From contig BSYO01000014.1 of the NCBI GenBank assembly GCA_033239525.1, positions 12,446,021 through 12,510,020 on the forward strand: a stretch of DNA of 64,000 nt, in the 5' to 3' direction. Positions 10,917-22,200 of the stretch are shown piece by piece. The stretch is from Nepenthes gracilis (Eukaryota; Streptophyta; Magnoliopsida; Caryophyllales; Nepenthaceae). The translations under genes and the position numbers were made by a program. The notes beneath the pieces were generated by a model. The model searched no databases, was not told the origin of the DNA, and saw nothing but the letters and a program-made list of their open reading frames with translations. Positions within the stretch are counted from its first letter, which is position 1, and every line of letters begins with the position of its first letter.

Positions 10917-11791
10917 GGCCCACGCATGCATCATAACGAGTGCTTGGACATGAGTTTTATCTTTGATTAGCATAACTACTATCTCTATCATCCTGCATAT
11001 TCATTTGTGTGAGTTAATGACATGCATCACATTCTTAAATCAAACGACCTAGACTGCCCCTAAGTCGGGAGGACAAGCGTCCGTCCGTAAAACCAGTCCT
11101 TTGCTCAGTGCCAGGCGGTCCAAAGCAGACCGTCTCAGGACTCCGTCCTCACGCCAGGTGGCCTGGGGACGGCTTTACTCACTATGGCTCCGCGCCAAGA
11201 GGCCACAGCGGCCACCCAGAGACTAAGCCCCGTGCTAGGCGGCCCGGAGGCCTCCAGCCGTAGGCTGGGACAAAGGATCCAGGCGATCCATTCCAAAGGC
11301 TACACGCCAACGACCCATGCGGTCAAAGCATTAGGCCTGGGGGATCCCTGAGTCCCCACTCTACGGCCAACAAAACCTTAGGGGGCAAAGAATAGCAGGC
11401 GTGCGGCGACCTTCTCCAATAGAAGAGAGCACCCTCAGTCTACAATGGTCGTGGGCTAGGACCTCAACTTGGTGATTATAACGCTTTGAGCAGGGGCGAC
11501 GCACAGCCTGCAATCATACGCGACCGAGTCCTAGACCCAGGAGTCCGGTTATCGCAGCCTGACCGGTGCATTGACCCTCGTTGAGGCTCCAGGGGCTTGG
11601 CGACGACATCCGCTTCACCGGATCGAGCTCCCCAAACGTGTGAGCTGTGATGAAATCCTCTTACGAAGGACGAGCACCACGCAAGAAGGCGCCTGGATAG
11701 GGCCTTAACAGCAGCGGCTCCAAAGAGCCCAACGTTCAAACATGAAGCATGATTCGACGAACGGAAACAAAAGCGAAAAGCAAGCAACACT
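10917..11791 (+). repeat. 3' non-coding region with imperfect GC-rich repeats (B)
   Basis: There is no coding frame. A block at 11036-11069 (ACCTAGACTGCCCCTAAGTC) is also found after pol in element C. From about 11105 to 11345 short units related to CGCCAGGTGGCCTGGGG, GCGCCAAGAGGCCACAGCGG and GTGCTAGGCGGCCCGGAGG recur at uneven spacing. They look like a degraded tandem array. Variable tandem repeats at this place are typical of Tat/Ogre elements. Confidence 0.5.
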
Positions 11792-13782
11792 CTACGATAG
11801 AAAGAGCATGGACGCGAAGTATAAAAGAAGCTTCTCATTCATGCAAAAAACAGATATGGTACAAAGACAAAATCCGATCTCAAAACTCAATATCAGCAAA
11901 GGGCTAATCAGAAGACTCGATGGGCTAGCCCCCTCGTGAAAGTCCTTCAGCCGAGATGCCGCGTCTACTCCGGTGTTTCCCAGGTGAAAAATGCCCTCGG
12001 GAACGTGGGGAGCGACCAAAGAAGCAATCCTGCGACATAGGCGGATGCCGTCCCAATACCGGGCCTCCAACGCCAGCTGTATCTCTGCAGAAGAATCGTG
12101 GCTAACCATCTCCCTGGCAAACCTGGTGACTTTTTCCTCCAAAGCGGTGAGAAGACCCTCCAGCTGCTCAACTCTCTGCCGCAGCTGCCCGATCTCCTCT
12201 GTAAGAGATGCGATCTGGGCCTGGCCGCTGTAGACGAGTTGCTGTCCGCCGAGGATGGTCCGCTGCAGGTCCCCGCGAAAAAAGGAAGCTTGCACATCGA
12301 ATGGGACTACACCACCAGGAACCTGCATAGAAGGCAAGATCAGAGACATTCCCAAAGTAAGCGACAAGGGGAGAAGGCCAGAAAGAAGCAACCGTACCGT
12401 AGAGGAGGCGACGCGCGGGAAGCGTGCGAGACCACTCGGGAGAGCCTCTCCCTGGGTCTCCGCTCTTTCGCCTGATGGAGGCGGGCTGGCTGGGAAGCAC
12501 GACGGCCGAGGAGCGCCGAAGGCCTGCCGAGGACGCCCCGCTGCCCCTTCGCTGGCCCCCGACCGATCGGACGGCGAACGTGACGCCTTGCTCTGAAGAC
12601 GGGATCGAACCTCCCGGAGGCCTGAATTCAGAGAGGGGCTCCGCAAAGATCACAAAGAGGCTCCTCGTGCTCCTCGACCCCGTCGCCGGCACGTGCGGCG
12701 GCGAATGACTCATCCGGTGCTCCAATATGACAACGTCGTCCGACGCCTCAACAAATAGCTAGCGGTGGATCCCCAAAGAGAGTAGAGACTCGACCTCAGA
12801 GACTGCGAGCGGCTAGTTCCGCGATCGAAGTCGACGAGGGTGCGGCAATTTCCCTCTGCAACCCGCGGCCGCAGAGTCTCTGCTGGGCCGGACTTCCCGC
12901 AAGGGAAGGACCGGCAACTCGTCTCCGGGACCTCCTCAAAGGGGTCACTTCGGCCTCCCTTAGCCGTTTGAGGGCGGCCGCATCCTCATCGTCGCTCGAC
13001 GATGACGACAGCAATGAACAACTTCCTTCCTCATTTCCCCCGGGCGCTAGGGAAGTGGCCAAATCTTCAGGAATCTCCTTGCCAGGACCAGCTATCGCCC
13101 AACCAGCCGGAGGTCCCCATCTGCCAATCTCAAACGTGACAGATGTAAGGAAATAGCCCTGGATAGAGAACTCTTCTCTTCCGACTTAATGGCGGATATC
13201 GCCTTCGAGGATCCTCGCGACGCCCTCGTCGGTGGGGGCTTGTCCTGGTACTCGAGATTGGGCCCCACGCCTTGGAAGCTCACAATCGGGGAGCTCTGCA
13301 GAAGAGGAAGCGCCCTTCCAGCCCTTCACGAGTCGATTGGTGCCGCGAAGGTTGAACCCCGGGGGGAGCGATACCTGCCCTCCGACTCCGTAAACCAAAA
13401 ATTATCCTAGCCGCCTTCGCATCGAAGGTGCATTCGCGCATAAGAGCAAACACGCATAAGGATACCGGATAGCGCAAGGCATTGGGATGTAGCCTTGCCA
13501 TCGGGACTCACAGCGCTTCAACCACCGCGTCTAACGAGCGGGCCAAATGGGGGTGCGAAGCCCCCTCGATGGTGCTCGTACACCGTGATAAAGCCTACCG
13601 GGGCGTTGGCTCGCTCTAGTGCGTCGGGAACGCTGTAACTCCGGGGCCACCGGGAATCGCATAGTCTCGCCATCGTGGGAAACGATGTGCCCAAGAAATA
13701 TAACTGCACTGGTGTTGAGAACACCATGGTGCACGGCTCCCAGAGGCACGGGAAGAAGAAGAACTTCTACCTTTGCTGCCAT
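11792..13782 (-). pseudogene. Antisense accessory gene of element B (gypsy-type transposon domain plus coiled coil)
   Basis: On the minus strand a start is proposed at ATG 13782 (MAAKVEVLLLP). In shifting frames follow GFITVYEHH, RGGFAPPFGPLVRR, MARLHPNALRYPVSLCVFAL and GTNRLVKGWKGRFLF-like pieces (13700-13280). This order resembles the Pfam family named putative gypsy type transposon (PF04195), recognised by eye only. An acidic/basic tract (SSSSSDDEDAAALKRLREAE) lies near 13000. An open 284-codon frame (12646-11792) contains a heptad-like coiled coil, ASLTEEIGQLRQRVEQLEGL, and then EARYWDGIRLCRRIASLVAP. The function of such antisense proteins is unknown. Frameshifts between blocks make this copy defective. 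Confidence 0.6.
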
Positions 13783-13850
13783 TTGTCTCGAAAATTACAA
13801 GTGTAAATGGGGAAGAAATCGGCGGAAGAGAGAAAGCGATCGTCACTTGG

Positions 13851-13919
13851 TTTAAATAGACAACGCCAAGCCAAGAGGCGGAAACCAAAACACCATCAGC
13901 ACGGAGATCGAGACACGTG
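13851..13919 (-). promoter_or_regulatory. Antisense promoter: TATA box and G-box
   Basis: Read on the minus strand, a CACGTG G-box core (13914-13919) is followed by TCTATTTAAA (13851-13860, a TATA-type element) and a pyrimidine-rich leader. The proposed antisense start codon (13782) lies about 70 bases downstream. The order G-box, TATA, CT-rich leader, ATG is that of a normal plant promoter, so the antisense gene may be transcribed independently of the LTR. This is motif evidence only. Confidence 0.5.
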
Positions 13920-15003
13920 GTGGCATCAAGCACCTTGTAATCTCAATCGATTGCAATGATGGCTAGGCGCGAGGGCTAACGGGCGCGACCCTTCAGCAGC
14001 TGGCTAGGGTCCACGCTGCGCCGGCCAAGATTAAATGGGGGCTCACGATAGCAGTAACCCTCAAGACGCCGCACTAAGCGCAAGTTAATAAAAAAGGGGG
14101 AAGAAAGACTCCTTCGACAGACAAAGTGGAACAAAGAACCAGTAATTCTCATTACGTCAAACAGACTTTTGTTACAACAATCACAACTAAAGGAGAAAAG
14201 CACAACGATAACAAAACGGTCAGCGGTCCCGGTGGCCAGTGGAAGAGCATTTGCGAAGACAAGACAAAAATTGAAGGCAAAATGAGGCTACTTCTTTTAT
14301 TAATCAATACTTTCTTACAAAGTATAAGATCTACAACCATGAAGCTGCGAGAAAGATTAAAGAAGACTGCAAAGCGAAGCCCCGCATGCCCCTGCATTCT
14401 CGCCCCAGAGAGCCCTGCGAATACGATTCTCGCACTGCATCCCGACGGCCGAAGCCGTTATTTCACCGGGCGAATCAAGGAGGCAAGGAGCATCCTGGAC
14501 GTTTAAAGCGCCCAATCCACCGGTCCAGAAGCATCAAGTCGTGCACCCAGAAAGTCGGGCAAGAAGCCCAGCCTTCCACGGAGGGCTACCGACTCCGCAC
14601 ACCTTCCATGGTTAGCGCACCGGGCGTGGGCTGAGGACACCGAAAGCCGTCACCTAACAGTGCGAAGGCAAGCAAGGGGATCCTCCAAAAACTGGCCAAC
14701 CTAGCTGTGCCACAACCCTAAGGAAGCGCACGATGACAAAAATGGCGCTGGCACGAGGAAGGGTATGAGGTCATGAAATGGGCTCAGACATGCCAGCCCG
14801 ACCACCGGGCTGCCTGTGCAATGGGGGCAGTGTTGATCCCATGTCCCCGCCCCACGAGACAGCCTGTGCCCACGAAGGTGCGCCCACAAGGAATCCGTAA
14901 GCCCACGTGAAGTCACCCACCTAGCCTAAGGGTCAAAGCCGCGAATCCACGATGGAGGAAGACAACGGAAACTGCAGCATTAAATGCGTCGGGAACAAAG
15001 GCT
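13920..15003 (+). other. Non-coding stretch before 3' LTR (B)
   Basis: No supported gene. It is moderately GC-rich with scattered short frames in all directions. A candidate true start of the 3' LTR is TGTGCC at 14709; a purine run GAGGAAGGG at about 14756 is another possible LTR border. The section 14640-15003 has no counterpart at the left LTR, which starts abruptly at the element A junction. Confidence 0.5.
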
Positions 15004-15801
15004 AGGCTAGCTATCAGAGGCGTGGTCACAAGCGCAGGCCAACGCCACCCCGCCGCCGGGCAGTGGCCAACCAATCCCCGCCAGAAAATCAAAGCGGGTC
15101 AACGCTTTCAACAGCTGGGTGCTACACGGTAACAAGACAGCCGGGCGCGGACTGGGCGGTCCACAACAAAGGGACTAGCGGCGCAATGGCCCAAGCAACG
15201 AGCGTTTTGGCGCCCAAGAGTCCAATGGGGTGAGGCGTATAAGAACCCTCACACCCTACAGAGAAAGCGACTTTTCTCTCGAAATCTCTCCAAGCATCTT
15301 ACACTCTCTACATCCCTTGAACTAAGGATTCAAACGCGAACCGCACTCACCGCTTTCCTCTTCTCTAATTAAAAACATAAGAGTGACGAGTCGAGACCGA
15401 GCACCGTCTCATCTCGCAATAGCTAACTTGCTCACCTCCCAAAGATCTCTCAAGATCACGGAAAAGTTAGCCACCCATTGTGGTACATTAAGGAAGCCAG
15501 CCTTCCACCACCTGCTATTACATTCTCCACTTCACCGCACAAGCATCTCATACGCCTTACACAAAGAGATTTCTCCGCGCACCCTTTAGCGCTCGCCATT
15601 TCCGCTTATTGAATTTGCCGACTTGAGCGTTTGAGCGGCCACGGTGGAGAAAATCCCGCGACTTCTTGACCTCTTGTTTGTTGTTTGCCAGGTCCAGGTT
15701 CACAAAGACGAGACCGACCTTTCTTCCGGGGTTAGCCCGCACGCTTAGGGAATCCGGCGCTCCTAATCTCGCATTTACAACCGTGGGCTCGGGATGCAAC
15801 A
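15004..15801 (+). repeat. 3' LTR of element B
   Basis: This is the direct repeat of 4579-5370, with TATAA at 15238-15242 and the end GGGATGCAACA at 15801, followed by AT-rich DNA. The two copies differ by many substitutions and indels, so the insertion is old. The full 5' limit is uncertain (see 14709). Confidence 0.75.
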
Positions 15802-16639
15802 ATGTTAAATTTAATAGATGTTAATAATATTAAAATTTTTTAATAATATATGCATATTTATCATATTGACTGTTGGACATAATTTGTTCAGCCTTCTACA
15901 TGCAATTGAAAAATATGATAATTTCTGAGAAATTATAATATTTTTTATTCGTGACATATGATAATTTTTCAGTAATCTAAAGCTATCCCTCTCTTATTGT
16001 TTTGAATTATATCATTTTATTATGCCAAAAAAAAAAAAATAGCATATCCGACGACAAGCCAAAGCACAAAAGGACGAGATGCTTTTATCTTTAGCATAGA
16101 ATGCCACTTTAAAAAAGAAAAAAAAAAATAGTAGTAGTTAAGGCCCTAATGAAGAATAAAATAAGGTTTTATTACATTTTTTTTTAAATATTAATATTAA
16201 TAATAAAAATATTATTATTATAATATAAAAAACATTAAATATTATGTTAACATTTGTCTTCCATATTTTTAATATAATTTTAATTATTATAATAACAAGA
16301 GAGCTTAATATTTAAAAAATTAATAAAATGATTAGTAAAAGAGGACCAGTTAATTGGCATTGCAAGTGCCCACCGGTGGGATCTTACCTGTTCTGATTGA
16401 TGGAATCGAATAAAAAGTGAATTTATAAAGCATATGGGGTTTTTTTTTAGAAGAATTAGTTTAAATTTTCATCAATTTATAAATTTTAAAAAATTTAGAA
16501 TGGACCATGTCGAAATAAACTAGCATTTGAGAAATAAATTTGATTTATTAATCTTAATCAGGTCAATATGCACCGTATAGTGTATTATATTATGAATATT
16601 GATGCGTCTCTCTCATCCGAATTTCAATGTATTCGGATG
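15802..16639. other. AT-rich intergenic spacer
   Basis: I see no gene. A- and T-runs are frequent, and 16160-16340 is almost pure A/T. Confidence 0.6.
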
Positions 16640-17760
16640 ATCTTTTTTTTTTTGGCTTCACTCGCGAGTTGGGCCTCAGACACCACTAAACAAAACAATA
16701 GGTCAACGTGTTCGGCGAAAAATTATCCCACCGAAAACACTCCGACGCTCAAGTCAGTAAAACAATTTTCGAGAGAAAGAAACTGAAATTGAGAGAAAAA
16801 GAGAGAGGCAGATGTTTGATCCAGATGTAAGGGAGACGTGATGTTTTCTTGAATCTGGGAGGTGGGAAGGCAGTAAACGGCTGTGAGGGTCTGTTTGTTG
16901 TCTTAGGATTTTTTGGAGGATGAAGGTGGCAGTGAAGGCTGATTCCTCAGAGCACTCAATTGACTTTCAGAAAGCGTGATTGAGAGCGTTTGCGTTGTGT
17001 CACCGAAAGTATCAATGAAAGCATACCTTGAATGATGATTCAATGGCTTCTTTTGTAGCTAAGAGGGCGATCCTCCTTCTTTGGAAGGAGTGATTGCCTT
17101 CCTGATCTGCTGGCGGGCTTGCCTTCTGGAGTAGATGCCGGTTGCCAAGTTGATCGAAATTGTTTCATTGTGAGGCGGCCAACAGCTTTCCAAATCGTGT
17201 GCTTTCCATCCGTGCATGTTGCCATTGGAAAGCTTGGGCTAGCAGATATTTGGAAAAAATCTGGCGCCTTCCTTATAGGGGAGGTACTAATATCGCCAAT
17301 ATTCTTTTTGGTGCCAGTTGAGATCGTGAAATATCCTTGGAAAGCCGTTGCTGACTTTTTGATGGTTTGTGGGCCTAAACGGGTCAGGTCCGTTACTGTA
17401 GAAAGGTTTCTTGGGGCCCATTATACAAAATGCGGACGATCAACGTTTGAGTTGACCGGCAGCGTGCGTGTTGGCCGCCCTTGTGAAGGATGTCAGCTAT
17501 TAATCGCCTGATGAGCCCATGGGCCTGAGTAAGCTAGGCCAATTACTGTAGTAAAGCATCTTTGAGGCCAATGCGCATAAGGTAGACGGTCAATGTTTGA
17601 GTTGACCGCCTGCTTGTGAGTTGGCCGCCCGACGGTCAACGCCAACGTTGACCGTCCTGGGCTTTCCAACTTTTGGGCATGTTTTCCAATTGGGTCATCA
17701 ATGTGTTGACCATCGTCTTGGGCCTTTGATTTTTTTGGGGCCAGCCCATTTTTGGTATAC
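16640..17760 (-). repeat. Probable solo LTR, Tat-like, minus strand
   Basis: On the minus strand 16765-16673 reads GACTTGAGCGTCGGAGTG, then TTTTCGGTGGGA and GTTGACCTATTGTTTTG. It parallels the U5 of the element B LTR (GACTTGAGCGTCGGAGCGGC ... CGGTGGGAGAAA ... TTGACCTCTTATTTGTT). A CTATAAG box lies about 600 bases upstream of that motif (near 17275), close to the 560-base spacing in element B. No gag/pol flanks it, so a solo LTR is the simplest reading. A 61-codon minus frame at 17225-17040 has no recognised domain. Edges are approximate. Confidence 0.45.
17390..17656. repeat. Direct repeat with palindromic GGTCAAC/GTTGACC boxes
   Basis: Two imperfect copies about 150 bp apart share the pattern GATCAACGTTTGAGTTGACC / GGTCAATGTTTGAGTTGACC followed by a GTTGGCCGCCC-type end. 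A perfect inverted repeat, GACGGTCAAC then GCCAAC then GTTGACCGTC, closes the block (17631-17656). TTGACC is the core of plant WRKY-factor W-boxes, so the U3 of this LTR carries a cluster of candidate W-boxes. Confidence 0.55.
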
Positions 17761-17879
17761 CCATCATATATATATATATAAAGTATTAATAGTATTATCT
17801 TGAATTAGCATGCAAGCATAAAGTATAATTGATTATTATTATGTTAGAGACTTTTGTCTAATTGGTATATTCCGTGACC

Positions 17880-18900
17880 ATATGTATTATTATATTGATG
17901 TCGGGTTGTGGGGTGTCGGGTTAAAGTCCGTTCGGTCCGTCCTCCATTCGCTCGAGCCCAGTCCTAAGCCTTCCCGCTCGCCTCTCGCTCGATTTTCGCT
18001 CGAGCCTAAAATCCAGAAGGCCCCCGGCTCGCCAGAGCTCGAGAAACCGCCGAGCCGAAAATCCAGGGGGGGCTGGCTCGCCGAGCTCACCGCCCGCAGG
18101 GAATCCCACGAAACCCTACGGCCGCTCGCTGCGCGCTCGAGCCCCGCTCGCCGCGCGCTAAAGCCCCGCTCGAGCGCCGGCCCAACGGGCAGATTTTTCA
18201 AACGCGTTTTTGGTTCCACTATAAATTCTAGCCTTATATTTTGAAACCCTAAGAATTCTGCAGAGTTGATTTACGTGCCTCAATGGAGAAGAAAGCCTAA
18301 AATGCTCCATTATTCCTACTTCTCTTGAGAAAACTAATCTTTACAATATTGTTCTACATGTTCAAACTAGTTTTCTCACCCACTTTCTTTCACCATTGAA
18401 AATTTTATCCTTCTATCATCGTTGGAGACTTTGGTTCGTGAAGAAGGAGACTCGTTCGTGATTGGAAATTCAAGTGGTTCGAGGGAAGATTGATGTGAAG
18501 ACCGGAAGGAGTCTAGTTCCGTTGCCGCGGGCAAATTCAAGGAGTTCTTTGGTAGGGATCACGTGACGGGAGTAAGTCGGCTAGGTTAGCGCGTCGTTAC
18601 CCCCCAGTCTGTAAGTTGATTTTCATAGTGCATTGCTTCTTCCTGGCCGTTGAAGCTCGGAGTGTTTTTCGATACCGTGGGTATCGAAGTTTTATTTCGT
18701 CATCAAAATCGAGTCTTTATTTTTATCGCTTCAATTATTTAATTAATGCACGCTTATTAATCTCGTTAAGATCTAAATTTAAATATCCTTTACGTATTGG
18801 ATATTTATTTATTATTCTTCCGCTTATAATTTTTTAAATAAACGCTCGTTAGACAAAACGTGATTTTTCATATTATATTTATTAATTATATGTTTTAAAT
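17880..18900 (+). repeat. Possible solo LTR with CGCTCGAG-rich U3
   Basis: A GC-rich block (17935-18195) with many CGCTCGAGCC units is followed by CACTATAAATTC (a TATA-like box near 18220) and an AT-rich leader. This has the same architecture as the Z-element LTR at 51.2-51.5 kb. Ends are not defined and no partner LTR was found. The small frames in the GC-rich block are compositional. Confidence 0.35.
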
Positions 18901-19006
18901 AATCAGCTTGTAGTTTAAATTAAGGTCATGAGTGTGACTTTTATCCAATCGCTTGATCGCCTTCTACTTGCGAGACTTGCTCAGTTGCCAAACATAAAGC
19001 AAAGCG

Positions 19007-19267
19007 ATGAGAGAAATGGAAGCTCCTTCAAGTCAAGCGATGGAGGCTTCTACCAGCAGCTTTCAAACGACTGATGATCCGCGTGACAGAGTCGTCGACG
19101 ACTGGTATGAAATTAACCGAATTCCTCTCTCTTTCTCTCTCTCTGTGGCGTTTGAATTTTGAATCCTGTAAATTTTGTGATTATCGGATTGTTGCAGTTG
19201 TTCTTGTTGCTACGATTGCTTGCAGAGCTGCTTCGATTTCTTTTGCTGTGAATCCGATTCCTGTTGA
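19007..19267 (+). CDS. Cysteine-rich 55-residue peptide, two exons (predicted)
   Basis: Exon 1 runs 19007-19104 and exon 2 19198-19267, with a 93-bp GT-AG intron (donor CTG|GTATGA, acceptor TTGCAG). An in-frame TAA at 18995-18997 precedes ATG 19007. Two further in-frame ATGs lie at 19016 and 19040. Residues 1-32 are Ser/Thr/Asp/Arg-rich and hydrophilic (TTDDPRDRVVDD). Splicing then opens a frame with ten cysteines in the last 23 residues: CCSCCYDCLQSCFDFFCC, then ESDSC and TGA. The unspliced frame ends in the intron. The Cys/Phe-rich tail recalls plant CYSTM-type small proteins but does not match that motif closely. The tail could act in membrane attachment (lipidation) or metal binding; I do not know the family. 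The upstream neighbour is a possible solo LTR ending about 100 bp before the start. No other host gene is near. Confidence 0.5.
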
Positions 19268-22200
19268 TAGTAGCTGTTTACTTTTTATCGTCTTTGGAAG
19301 CATCAAGGAAGAACGATGACTCTTTCGGTCATCAAATTTGTCAGAAAAATCAATTTTCCTCTCAAACTTCTGATTTTGTATGATTATATTCAAAATTATA
19401 ACTGTGATCTAGTTCGATCTTATGTGACCAAAGTTATAATAATAATAATAATATAAATTATTTAAAATCCTAATATATCTACTATACTTTGAGTGTTGAT
19501 GTTGAATTCATATTCACCGGCTCGATTGTTTATATTTTATGTTTAAACTCACATGATGTATAACTATTATGAATGAGATTATAGATTAGAAATTTAATTC
19601 ATATTTTTAGACAAATTTATATTTATTTAGCTTTTAAATATCAGTGTCAAATATTTAAATAGGCCAAATTTTAAGTCAAATATATCGTAGTTAAAATGTT
19701 TGAGATTAAATTAGGTCACAGTGAAATATTTTGGAGTAAAATTGATTGTATTTTATTTGTAATAAGGGCTTCATTTTGAAAATCAATTTATAAAAAAAAA
19801 AAAAAATCTTTTTTCACATTTGTTATAAAAATATTATTTTTAAAAAAACATTCTAGACAATATCTTTTAACATTTGGCATGGAAAAAGTTGGATTATTAG
19901 AGAAATCAATCAATGCAATTAAATGTTTTCCCTTATCAATTGGTAGTAACATTTTATAATTAAAAAGGTATATTCAATCACCATTAATTGACCATTAATT
20001 TAAAATATTCCTGCTTTCATATAATATACCACCCCTTTATTTACCAATATAAAATAATTTATTATTATAATATAGTCCCAATTAAGATATGGTCATACTG
20101 CTAAATTCTGTGAGAAGAATATAAATTCTTACAGATAATACTATTATTAAATTTTAAGATAAAAAATTATTCAGCAACACTGTATGATTTTATCTTTAAG
20201 AATATCATAAAGATAGAAGAAAGACTTTCTATCTATATGCAAAAAACTACATATTCAATATTGAGAATGATCTACTACCACATATTACACAAAATAAAGT
20301 AAAATAAAATAATACCCCATTAATTCTTTTAAACTATTTGCGCATGTAGTGGCAGAAGAATAAATTTGACCAGGCCTTGTGATCGTGAAGTTTGATGTAT
20401 TTATAGTTTATCTATAATTATTTTTTTATTTTTCAAAATAAAAAAATTTAAAGTGACATTTATAAACACAAAGTAAAAAAATTTATTTTTTAGTAAAAAA
20501 AAACAGTAAAGTAGATAAAATATTAAAATTATAACTTAAAATAGTACAAAAATACATTATATATATATATATATATATATATGATATTGTTTAAATTTTA
20601 TATTTATAATAAATGTAAAAATAAAAAATAAAACAAATGAATTATCATGTAGTATTTGTTTGTAATTGTTATTTGAAGTGGGACACTGTTATATGCTTTG
20701 GTTCGCATAACCAAGCGTTAGGCAATGGAACTGACAGAGAATTGACAAAACTTGGTTGCCTTTTACTTTAAATTATTTATCAGAAAACACGGTTTAAATC
20801 CTTGTATATCTAAACAGTATTAATAGACATAACCACAGCGGTGGTACAGAAATTTATCCAATAAAATTCGATAAACTTATAAATTCATATAAAAAGGCAA
20901 AATACATCAAATATGCATGTCCAACTATATAAAAATAAGCACATTAAAAAATAAAAGAACTCGTAATCTTGATTATAAACTTTTTCAAGCATTTTTAGCA
21001 GAAGAAGAGAGAAGATAAGAGAGATAGTAAAGGAAGGTAATTTTGATGCTATTTTGCATCAAATATGATAAATATTTTGTTTCAAATAAGTATATCTAAG
21101 GTTATTCTTTAGTTTATTGTTAATTTTTTTTGATTTTTTTGATTATTATTTAAATAGATATGGTGTCATTCTTTTTGTCCCATTTTGAATGTTATTTTAT
21201 GCATATTTATCTTTATTGAATATTTAAATATTTTTAATAATTTATTTTACATTTGAGATATTATAAAAAATATCAAGAAATTTTTGGTATTAACCTTCAT
21301 GTTATTTTTTTATAAAAATTTAATGAGAACTCTATTTTTATAGAATTGAAAAAAGATTTTATTTTCCGAATTAAGAATTTTAAATATGTGATATATGATA
21401 TAGAATTTTTATTTTGACATAATAAGAGCTTTTATATTATAAATAGATTATATTTAGATATATCGTAACATACTATACACTATTTTAGAAATTATACTTA
21501 TTATCTACTATAAAAATAGTATTTGATCTCGTACATTTGATATTATAGATAGCTAATCTATAAGTCATAAACAGTGTTACATTGATTTAAGACTATCGGG
21601 AATATATATTGGCCATTATTTAAAGTTTATTCTTCGTTTAGTTAGTGCATGAGTTATCAACTATTAATTTTTAAGTTTTTACATGTTTTCAATATGATCT
21701 TTTAGTTTTCATGTGTTTATATACGCTTACGTATATTTTTAGTTTTCCTATATTTTTTTATACTTTGCATGTTTCATATATTTGTATATGATGTACATTT
21801 TATATAAAATTATCTTTTATAATTTGCTCATCAATAATTCGGCATTTTGAATCTCCACATGTAATCACAACAATATTCTTTATACGTGCTTTAATCATAT
21901 ATATTGATATATTGTATATACATTTTGTTGAACGTCAAACTCATGTTTAACTGTTTCAAAATTCTTTTAGATTAGCAGGCATTGGAGTTTTACAAGATTA
22001 GTCAAAAGATTATTGAAGGGTTATAGTTAAAATTTAAATTATAGTAAATATTTTGGTTTGTTAAAAATTTAATATATTAAATATGATTAAATTTAAGTAT
22101 TCACAGTTTGAATTTAAGCTAGTGTGCCGTTACAAAGTTATATACGAATTTCTATTATTTGTATATTTAGTTTTTGATTTAGATGCTTTTCTTTATAGTG

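Larger units (their letters stand above)
4579..15801 (+). mobile_element. Tat-lineage gypsy retrotransposon B
   Basis: Order: LTR, primer-binding site, gag, protease, reverse transcriptase, RNase H, a second RNase H (archaeal-type), integrase, 3' non-coding repeats, an antisense gene, LTR. The extra RNase H between the RT/RNase H and integrase, and an additional antisense frame before the 3' LTR, are known hallmarks of the plant Tat lineage. All coding parts carry stops and frameshifts, so it is non-autonomous now. The flanks show no convincing target-site duplication. The left LTR joins element A in mid-protease, while the right LTR borders AT-rich DNA, so the unit looks recombinant. Confidence 0.8.

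Noticed and set aside
17040..17225. A 61-codon minus-strand frame (MATCTDGKHT...) with a CTATAAG box upstream
   Set aside because: It looked like a small gene, but the TATA-to-U5 spacing and the U5 words match a Tat-type LTR, so the frame most likely lies in LTR R/U5.
17882..18244. Pro/Arg/Ser-rich frames on both strands
   Set aside because: Open only because of the CGCTCGAG-rich composition. The block fits the U3 of an LTR.
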